The notes beneath the pieces are model-generated. The model saw nothing but the letters and a program-made list of their open reading frames with translations. It ran no database searches and was not told the origin of the DNA. From Coniochaeta sp. PMI_546 (lineage: Eukaryota; Ascomycota; Sordariomycetes; Coniochaetales; Coniochaetaceae): a stretch of 64,000 nt of DNA. The translations under genes and the position numbers were made by a program. The stretch's first letter is position 1; every line of letters starts with the position of its first letter. Shown here in pieces: positions 55,687-64,000 of the stretch. The stretch is taken from assembly GCA_021432605.1 (NCBI GenBank), contig MU271144.1:832437-896436 (forward strand), in the 5' to 3' direction.

Positions 55687-55997
55687 ATTATTATTATTAC
55701 TAGTAAACGGTAGCTAAGACCATACTATATACCTTCGCTCGTTCCGAAAGGAAACCGTGCTCTAAGCGAAGCCGTTTCGAGTCGGGTGAAAACCTCTGGC
55801 GCCTACCTGAATCTGTTTGCTTATCGTCGAATACCTGATTCGGGATCTTCCCCCGATTTGCGGTAGGTAGGGAGCTGGGTCCCTCGGCCTCGCCCCGCCC
55901 CCGGTCCGGCCACCTCCCGGGGGCGTTCAGCCGTCTCCGTTACGGCGTCGTCTTTACCTCGTCCCGCTTACGCGTGATGGTCTTCCTTACCTCGCGT
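55687..55997 (-). mobile_element. unmutated 311-bp LINE 3' end (E) inserted in LINE D
   Basis: This GC-rich segment is flanked by the identical 17-bp target duplication AACTTCTAACGTTTATT at 55670-55686 and 55998-56014. It carries the (ATT)n tail and the last 300 or so bases of the same LINE. Wherever D and E can be aligned, E has C or G where D has T or A. E is therefore close to the ancestral sequence and free of RIP, while its surroundings are heavily mutated. The 5' truncation point lies at about 55997. No coding capacity. Confidence 0.9.
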
Positions 55998-56899
55998 AAC
56001 TTCTAACGTTTATTTAAATCTATTTCTTTATCGTCGAATATTTAATTCGGGATCTTCCCCCGATTTACGGTAAGTAAGAAATTAGGTCTTTCGGCCTTAT
56101 CCCGTTTTCGGTCCGGTTATTTCCTAAAGGCGTTTAATAATCTCTATTTCGATATCGTTTTTTCTTCGTCCTGTTTACGTATAATATTTTTCTATATTTC
56201 GTTTCTATATTCCTTTATATAACGTTATCGTTTTTTCTTTTTATCTTTCCGTTATCTTTTTTCCTATCGGGTCGACTTTTAATCGGTATCGATCCGAATA
56301 CGTTTTATTTTTAAAAGAAATATTCTAATTAATATTTATCGTATCGGTTTCGTACCGATTTCCCTTTTTCGTTTCGGTTTCGTACCGGCTTTTTTCCTAT
56401 CGTTTCGGCTTTTTACCGACTTTTTTTTCGCGTTTTTTTCGTTCTTTTTTCGTATTAATAAACGCGTTAGATCGTATTAAAGTATATATTTTCCCCGGGC
56501 GGTTTATATTTACCTAGTTATTAAATCTAAACTTTCGTAATTCTTTTTTTCTTTTCTTTTCCGCTAACTAATTTTATTCGTACGTATATTTTTTTTTCTT
56601 TACGTTTTTACGTAATTTTAAACCTTATATATAGTTATAAATTAAATATCTATATTTTCCTAATTCCGTATTTTAATTTAATACGTAATTTGTTTATTTT
56701 TTTATACGCCTTCGTTATATAGTTTTTAAAATCGCGTTATATAATTTCGGTTTATAATTTCGGCTTATTTTCGCCCGGATCTTTAATTAAATCGCGGGCC
56801 GGCCTTACCGACTACTTTATTTATACTTTTTATTTTAGTTTTTATTAAAATTTACCGCGGTTATTTCGATTTCGTTTCGATAACTTACTAACTTCTTTT

Positions 56900-59800
56900 T
56901 TCCTAATAGTTTCCTATCTTCGTACTTTTATCGTCCCGATTTTATTAAAAATCGTATTCGTTTCGTTTTGAAATTATAGTTTTCTATATAATTTCTATTA
57001 ATAAGTTTATATTTCGATATTACCGCGATAATATATTAACTTTTTTTCCTTTAATACCTCCCGTATCGGGTTCGTCCCGACGTTTTAATAGTTTTTATTT
57101 ACCTTACGTTAAAACCGGTATTAAATATATTTAAGATTTTAATATATCGGCGCGTCCCCGGTATAACCTTATTCGACGTCTTATTAATTCGTTTTAAATT
57201 CGACCTTTTTTCGTTACGACCGTTATACGTCTATTAAAATAAAATATTCGATCGTTATATATAACGTAATAGGTTTTCTTTTTATCCGATCTCGTTCCGA
57301 TTTCGTTTAATTTTCGTAAGTCCCTGATAATAAGGATTTATTTCTCGTTATATAATCGGTTTTTTTTCGCTATTTTAACGATCTAGATAATTAAAAAGTA
57401 CGTCGGTTTATCTATAACGTTTTTCGTTCTAATTTTATATTAATTTTAGTTTTAGTTTAAAAATACGTATTTCGTTACGCGTACGTTAATTATTCGTTCC
57501 GGTAAAATAATTCGTAATTCCGTTACCGGTTTGTTTTCTTTTCTTAATCGTAATTCTATCGTTCCGGTCTTATTTCTAGTTTTAAATACGGGCGATTTTA
57601 CCGTTTTTCGTAACGATATCGTTTTATTTCGTAACGTTATCGAAACGAATATTACATAAACTATTATTATTCGTAACGGTTTTACCCGGTTTCGTAATAT
57701 TTTCGACGTAAATATTATATAATTTATTATTATTCGTATTAACTTTATTAAATTTCGTACCGAATTCGATTATTTTACCGTTTATATCCGTACCGACGTC
57801 GAAACGATTCGTATTTAGTTCGATATTTAGGTAAATCGGTCGTATTTTATTCCTATCGTCCCGGCCCCGTTCCGACCGTTAATTCCCGTTAACGTAACGA
57901 TTTCGTTCGTTTAAAAACGATTTTTAATATCGTTCGCGTCGGTATCGATCGTTTATTAAAAAATATCGCGGCGGCTTTTACCGGTATTATTACGAAAAAG
58001 CCCGCTTTTAAGAAAACGAAATAACTTTATATAATAGTTAGATTAGGTTCGTTTTAATATCGGTTTTTTTTCGGTTAGACTTCTTTTCGACTTTATAAAT
58101 CCTTAATAAAAACAATTAACCGTATTGTTATTTTTTCCTTTTCGTTTCGATATCGTATCTTTTTCGTATTTTTTATTTCTTTATATCCCCGTAACCCCGG
58201 TTTTTTACCTTTTTTTATCGGGTTCGGGGCCGATTTAAATTATACTTATACTATCGTCGATATAATACCTTATATAATCCGTTTATCTTCGATCCGCCGT
58301 TTTTATACCTTTATTCCTTAATCGTATATTTTTCGCGTTTTTTTCGGCTTTTTTCGGCCTAAATTTCTATTAACCTTTTAATAAAGTCGTAATATTAGAT
58401 TTTCCCTAAACCTAAGAACTATTTAACGAACCAAACGATATCTTTCTTTTTTAATATTCTCGTTATATCGTCGTAACTTAATTGTTCTTTTAATTAAAAT
58501 CTTTCGTTCTTTTATCTAAAGTAAAACGTTACGATATATTTGATTATTTCTTATAATTACCCGTATTCGTATTTAAGGTTAACCTTTAAGATACGTTTTT
58601 CGAAAAAAAATACGTTCAAATTTATATAACCCGTTCGTATTTAGATTAATAATATATTTTCCGTTTTCGTTAAATTATCGTATAAACGTAACGTATTTTT
58701 GGTAGGTTTTTTTTCCGCGCTTTCCCCGACGTTATAATAAATCCTTATTTTTCTCGTTCGTTTTTTAAATTCTTATCTTTCTTTCTAAGATTCGAAGATT
58801 TTCCTTTCTTTATATTAAAAGCCTTCCGGGTATTATTCTAACGTTTCGGCCGCTTTTTTCTCGTATTTAATTAGAAATCGGGCCGTATATACTTTATTTC
58901 CTTTACTTTACCGGGCCTTTTTCGTTTTAACGAACAAGTCTTTTGTTTTATTATATCTATTTTTTAAACCTTCGGTTAGCCTGTTTATTTTATATTTAAT
59001 AACGAAAAAGTATAACTTCGAGTTTAATTAAAAGTCGATTAAAGGGACGAACGTTTCCGTTTCGAATACTATTATTTTCGTAACGTTATATATTTTTATA
59101 ACCGACTTTAAATATACTTTTTATAACTTATATAAATCTTTATATAATAACGAAAACGGTTTTTTCGTTCCGGTAACGGAATATTATATTACCGATACGT
59201 ATCCGATTACGGAATATATTACTACTATATATACTATTCTCGCTTTTAGTAAGTTCGGGCTTTAAATCGAAATTATAACTTTCTCGATTACTAACTTTTA
59301 GGTTTCTATTTTTATTCGGAAGAATTATAAATATACGTTATTTTTTAATTTCTAATCTAATATCGTTCCGAAAATTTTAACCTTTCGCTTTAATTTTATT
59401 ACTTGGTCGTTTAAATATAACTTATTTTCGACTAGCTTTTATATTTTCGTAAAATAGATAAGCTAGTATTTTAAAAAGTCGAACTTTATCCTAAACCTTT
59501 TCGCTTATTTTATATACGTTACGTATATTTTTCGAAATTATCTCGTTACGGTTTCTTTATTCCGTCTATACGAAATTAAAATAATATCGTCGGCGAAACC
59601 CCCGGATTCTATTCCGATATATATTTAAAAGTTTTCGTATAATATTACCGAATAGAAGGTAAAAAAAAAGAGATAGTAATAACTTTTATAAGACCCCGCC
59701 CCGAATTTTAATCGGTTTAGATTCGGTATCGTCGAATTTAAATATTATCGTCTTTTCTATTAAAAAGCTTCCTATCTATACCTCGATTTATATTAGGAAG

Positions 59801-61960
59801 CCCTTTTTATATAAGACGTTTAGAAATCGCCGGTAATTTACCTTATCGAACGCCCCGGAAACGTTTAAAACTAAAAACAAAACCGTACCGTTTTCGTTCT
59901 AAACCGTATAAACGAAATTTACTATTTTTTAAAAGGTTATTTCGTATAACTGATTTCGTTTATTTTTTATTTATTCGTCGGGTAGAAATCTTTATTTTTC
60001 CGTTTCGTTTATTATACGTCTAACGATTATCGTCTCGATTATTTTCTCTATCGTATTTAGAAATACGATAAATCGTTACGATCCCGTTACGTTTATCCGG
60101 TTTTTATTTTTCGGGAAAACGACGGTTTTCGCTTTTTTAAACCTTTTTAAATAATATTCTAATTTAAAACTCGCGTTTGTTATATTTACGAATCGTTTTC
60201 GGAACGGCTTTTTTAAAGCCTTTAATAGCCCGTTCGGGATCTTATTTAATCCGGGAGTTTTTTATAACTTGGTTTTTTTTAAAACCTATACGATATTTAT
60301 TTCGTCGACGTTTTACCGGACCGATAATCTCTTATTTTAAGAATAAATTATAACCGGGTTTTCCCCGATATCGGAAAGATCTATTTCCGATTCCGGGTAA
60401 AATTTCCGACTAAAGATTTCTATTTTCTCGTTAAAGGTTTTTATTTTCGTTCTACCTTATTCTTTTTTTAATATTAAGATAAAAGCCGGGATCGGTAGTT
60501 TATAATTCCGGAATCGTACCTATTTCGTAATATTTTATAATATTTTCCCCCCGTTATCCTAATTAGAATTATAAAACGTTTTTTTAAACGCCGTTTTCTA
60601 AATTTCCCGGATTAATCGTTTCTTTTTCGTTTCGGTTTCTTTTAACTATCTTTTCGACGTCTTTATCCGAACTTTCCGGTATCGGTTCGTTAATCTCGCG
60701 GTTTTTATTATTATAACTATAATTTCTAAAGATTACTATTCGTTTCGTAAGGGCCCTTTTTTCTTCGACGGTATATATTTTTCGGCTATTTTTTATATTA
60801 TTACCGTAAGTTCGTCTACGTAACGATTCAATTCCGAAGATTCCCCGAACGTACTTGGAAAAAGGAACGATTTCGTTAAGTTTTTAGTTTTCTTTTAATC
60901 GATCAATTTCCAATTCCTTTTTCGGACTTCTTTTTCCCGTTCGGCTTTTCCGTTTATTTATATTTTTTACGGTAAATAATTGTTTCCTTTATATTCTAAC
61001 GTCTCTTTATATTCTACCTAGCTTTTTTCCGTAACCTAAACGAAATCGAACGTTATATCTTCCCCTTTTGGGTTAAAAAACGTACTTATTTTTAACGACG
61101 TAAGTAATTTTAATCCTTATTGTCCTATTAAAGCTCGTAGTTTTATCGTTCCGGTATAATATAAACTTCGTTTTAGTATTTATTCGGCGGCGTAAAGATT
61201 AAAATCCTTTATAACTAAAATCCGCCTTTATAACTTTTTAGTTACGAAATCGTTTAAAAATATCGCCTAAATCGTATTTGATATATATAGTAACGATAGT
61301 AAATATATTACGTAAATATTAATTCTTTCTCCCGGTTTCGTTTTTATCGCGATCCGATATTAATTTAATATCGCCTCGGCGTTTATTACCTTTATATCCG
61401 GTCTAATTAGGATTACCGTCCTTATCTTTCCTTACTTTATTTATTAAACTACTTTATATCCTAAGTTCCGAAGATAGTTTAACCCCGGGACGTTCGGTTT
61501 TATAAGTAGTTCGGTAATCATTATAATATCGTATTTCCTTCGCGTATTATATAATTTTTATATTACGTCGTACCTTTTATAAACATTTTAATATAAGATC
61601 CTTAGTTTTCTCTTTATTATAATATAGGTATATCGACCTCTTTTTATAAATTATCCGGTACCGTTAAAATTACGTTCCGGGGTAAGATAAAATCGTTAAA
61701 CTAACGTTATAAAAAGTCCCTAACTAATAAAACTACCGTTTTAAAAGGTCTACTTATTCGTTTATATATCTCGATAAGGCTTTTTCTAATTTAGTTAGCG
61801 GTCTTTTTCTTCGGGTTTCTAATTAACGTAAACTTTTCGTTATCGGTCTATTATCGTTCTTTTTAAATAATACGGAATTTTATTAATCTATTAAAAAACG
61901 CGTTTTTTACCGTTTTTACTTCTATTTTAACTTTATAATAATCGTATAATTATATAAAGT
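56900..61960 (-). pseudogene. LINE D ORF2 remnant (endonuclease, RT)
   Basis: Boundaries are approximate. The minus strand shows an endonuclease-like stretch at about 61440-61270 (RTVILIRPDIKVINAEAIL, then RINIYVIYLLSLLYIS). The RT entry block at about 60110-59950 reads FPKNKNRINVTGS, stop, RFIVFLNTIEKIIETIIVRRI, and the catalytic block GGFADDIILIS lies at 59603-59575 (FADD codons 59597-59586). Stops replace the expected Trp and Gln. The downstream part probably held the RNase H or C-terminal region, but I cannot trace it with confidence. Confidence 0.78.
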
Positions 61961-61979
61961 ATCCGCCCTAATAGTTTAT

Positions 61980-63105
61980 ATATTTCGGTTCGGTCTTCGC
62001 GGCCTTAAGTATATATATTGTTTCCTAATAACCTCCCTTTCCGTATTAACCGTAAACGGTTTCGTTCCGATAAAACCGTATTTTATAACCGAACTAATAA
62101 TAATTATAATAACGAATAACCTATACGTCCGGGGCGAACGGGAAATATAAATAGTTCCCGTATTTCTAATATATCCTCTTTTCGTAAAATATATTCGTTA
62201 TCGTTTTATTTTCGATTATAATAATAAACGTAGTTTATAAGATATCTTTCCGGGTTTGTTTCGTCGGCTAATAAACGCCGGAGATTTTTACCGAATTCGA
62301 TTCTTTTAGTTTTTTAACTAGGTTTTTTTCCGTATTTTAGGCAATTTCTACCGAAAGAAAACCGTATACGATTAAAATATATACGGCTTTTTATATAACC
62401 GTTCCCGTACCGAAAATTATAATTACTTATCCGAATATTATATTCGTTCTTTTTTTTATTTCTTCGGTCTTAAAGGTTACTTTATAATCTCCGTTTAGAA
62501 GTCGGATCGTTATTAACGCGTTTATTAATTTCCTTTCTTCGTTTATTTTAATAACGACGTTCCGGCTTTCGAATATTATATTTTCGGTTAGATATACGAT
62601 AATTACGAACTTATTATTCCTTAATAATACGGCGATTTTAATCGTCGTTACGGTTATAACCGATACGTAAAATACCGTCGGGACGTTTATACGTCGAATC
62701 GTTTTATTAACGGTAATTTCTACCTTGATTTTTTTAATTACGTCGAATATTTTATATATATCGGTCGAAATACGGCCGATATCGCGTTTTTTTCGTTCTA
62801 AAATCTTAACGTTATCGAATAGAGTTTTTACTATTGTTATTAAGACTTCTATTAAATCTTTAAAACGAATATCGTTTTTAAATTCCTTACCCGCCGTAAA
62901 TCGGGTACTTAATTCGATAAATTCCGAATATAGTTCGCTTTCGCCCCGAAATTCTTACGTTATAATAAACTATCTCGTCGGGTTTATAAAAACGTCGTTT
63001 AAAATACGTCCGGGTTTCCCCGGGTCGTTTTATACCGTTGATTTTCGTTTACCGACCGTACCGCGATCGTATAACGATTACGATATAATTTCTAAGTAAA
63101 ATCGA
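61980..63105 (-). pseudogene. LINE D ORF1 (gag-like) remnant
   Basis: The minus strand preserves a zinc-knuckle-like region at about 62220-62020 in which Cys and His positions have become Tyr, Ile or Thr (TKRGYIRNT, then IKYGFIGTKPFTVNTEREVI). Upstream is a Lys/Glu-rich region (about 63100-62700). The 124-residue plus-strand frame at 62725-63099 is the antisense shadow of this region. Confidence 0.6.
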
Positions 63106-63205
63106 CCTATTAGAATTGATTTCGACCTTATTTTTCCGGTTTAAAGGCTTACTTATACGTTATATTAGTTTTAACATATCTATAAGCTTTTTCGAATATC
63201 CTAAA

Positions 63206-63890
63206 AAAAAATGAATATAATGAGCTAAAATTTAAAACGTTAGAACTTAAGAATAACTTTAAAATTATAAAACAAATAGTTAAAATTAAAACCCCGCGGT
63301 TAGAACCTTACGATAAAAACCGCGAAAAGTTATAAGCTTTTATTACCTAAACTAACGTATATTTTATAATCAATAAGGTAGTTTTTGTTTATAAATACGA
63401 AAAGGTATTATATATAATAGGTTTATTAAAAGGAAAAGTTACGGAATAATATAAACTAACGTTACGCGATTAGTTAGATAATATAACTAACGAATATAAA
63501 CCCGAGATTAAGATATTATTTAATAACCTCGATAAATTCTAAAAGAAACTCCGTAAAACGTTCGGTAATCCCGATAAGATACGAACGGTAAAACGATAAT
63601 TAATAAACCTAAAGTAAAAAAAATTAGCGGGAACTTATACGGCCGAATTTAAACGTTTTTTTACAAAACTCGATTTGGGAAAGATAGCTTTTATAATCTA
63701 GTTTTACGGAAGATTTCGCGATAATATTAAAGATAAACTTAATAAAACCGATAGGTTTAAAATATTTTATAAATACGTTATTTAGGCTATTCTAATCGAC
63801 AATTAATCATATAAACGATAGTTAGAAAAGAAACGGGGATATAGAGATATTTAAAATATCAATAAACTATATATTAGTATAAAAATACAA
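63206..63890 (+). pseudogene. Gypsy element 2 gag, main piece
   Basis: The plus-strand frame continues the gag interrupted by LINE D: KIKTPRLEPYDKNREKL, stop, AFIT, stop, then VLYIIGLLKGKVTE, stop, YKLTLRD, and later KLRKTFGNPDKIRTVKR and LAGTYTAEFKRFFTKLDLGK. This is the capsid region of a Ty3/Gypsy gag, similar to that of the first element. Stops lie at Gln and Trp positions. The element continues beyond the right edge or is cut by the tandem repeat. Confidence 0.82.
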
Positions 63891-63906
63891 TATATAAAAC
63901 CTATTG

Positions 63907-64000
63907 GAATATTCTAAGTAACAAATATTACAAATCTATCTTCTAGAATATTCTAAGTGGCAAATATTACAAATCAATATTCCAGAATATTCTAAGTGGC
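63907..64000 (+). repeat. 39-bp tandem repeat, at least 2.4 copies
   Basis: Units start at 63907, 63946 and 63985, each with GAATATTCTAAGT, then CAAATATTACAAATC. The array runs off the right edge. The units differ at a few positions, again mostly transitions, and contain the palindrome GAATATTC. Confidence 0.85.

Larger units (their letters stand above)
55564..63205 (-). mobile_element. near full-length Tad-like LINE (D), RIP-degraded
   Basis: A non-LTR retrotransposon in minus orientation, about 7.3 kb without the later 311-bp insert and the extra 17-bp target copy. The 3' end is the (TAA)n tail at 55564-55581. The target duplication is AAAAAACGAATATA (55550-55563) against AAAAAATGAATATA (63206-63219), differing by one C/T transition. 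Removing the LINE and one target copy reconnects the reading frame of a Gypsy gag, which confirms both ends. ORF1 and ORF2 remnants occupy about 56,900-63,100. The type (ORF1 with zinc knuckles, endonuclease, RT with FADD) fits fungal Tad-like LINEs. Confidence 0.87.

Noticed and set aside
53051-56014. (ATT)n runs as a CRISPR-like or satellite array
   Set aside because: They are the trinucleotide tails of LINE copies; there are no regular repeat-spacer units, and the genome is eukaryotic.
62725-63099. Plus-strand 124-residue frame near the right end
   Set aside because: It is the antisense of the LINE ORF1 remnant; RIP leaves few C/G-containing stops on this strand by chance.

Overview
The window looks like nuclear DNA of a filamentous ascomycete (Pezizomycotina). 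The evidence is genes split by short introns (45-90 nt) with GTRNGT donors, CTRAC-type branch sites and YAG acceptors, plus fungal-type protein families and a transposon-rich block carrying the mutation signature of repeat-induced point mutation (RIP). I cannot name the species.

Bases 1 to about 45,400 are a gene-rich compartment of moderate GC. In order it holds: the 3' end of an acidic, tandem-repeat protein gene (+); a BTB/POZ protein (+); an old-yellow-enzyme-type NADPH dehydrogenase (+); pyroglutamyl peptidase I (-); an MFS transporter (+); a BCS1-like mitochondrial AAA ATPase (-); mitochondrial ribosomal protein uS11m (-) divergent from TIM44 (+); a broken NADAR/YbiA-like pseudogene (-); an intron-containing tRNA-Ala(UGC) (-); an ABC half-transporter of the HMT1-like type (+); an RBR E3 ubiquitin ligase (-); a secreted Cys-rich, probably GPI-anchored protein (-); a conserved protein of unknown function (-); a VPS9/ankyrin/PX protein resembling yeast Vrl1 (-); a PPPDE/DeSI-type thiol peptidase (-); and the Obg-like ATPase OLA1 (+). 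I rebuilt exon-intron structures by hand from splice signals and reading-frame continuity. The genes are mostly unrelated housekeeping functions. The clearest functional grouping is at 10-14.6 kb, where three neighbouring genes act in mitochondria and two of them share a 303-bp divergent promoter.

Bases about 45,400 to 64,000 are an AT-rich block made almost entirely of RIP-degraded retrotransposons, inserted into one another. A structurally complete Ty3/Gypsy chromovirus (45,729-53,050, minus orientation, 430-bp LTRs, TATTA target duplication) sits in the trinucleotide tail of a truncated LINE copy. It is followed by several 5'-truncated LINE 3' ends in both orientations. A near full-length Tad-like LINE (about 55,564-63,205, minus) is inserted into the gag of a second Gypsy element (+), whose gag frame resumes beyond the LINE and runs towards the right edge.

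The most striking feature is a 311-bp GC-rich copy of the same LINE 3' end (55,687-55,997). It is inserted in the RIP-mutated LINE and is itself free of RIP. Its 17-bp target duplication copies sequence that was already mutated, so the LINE machinery appears to have been active after RIP had hit this locus, and the short insert escaped mutation. No protein-coding gene is intact in this block.
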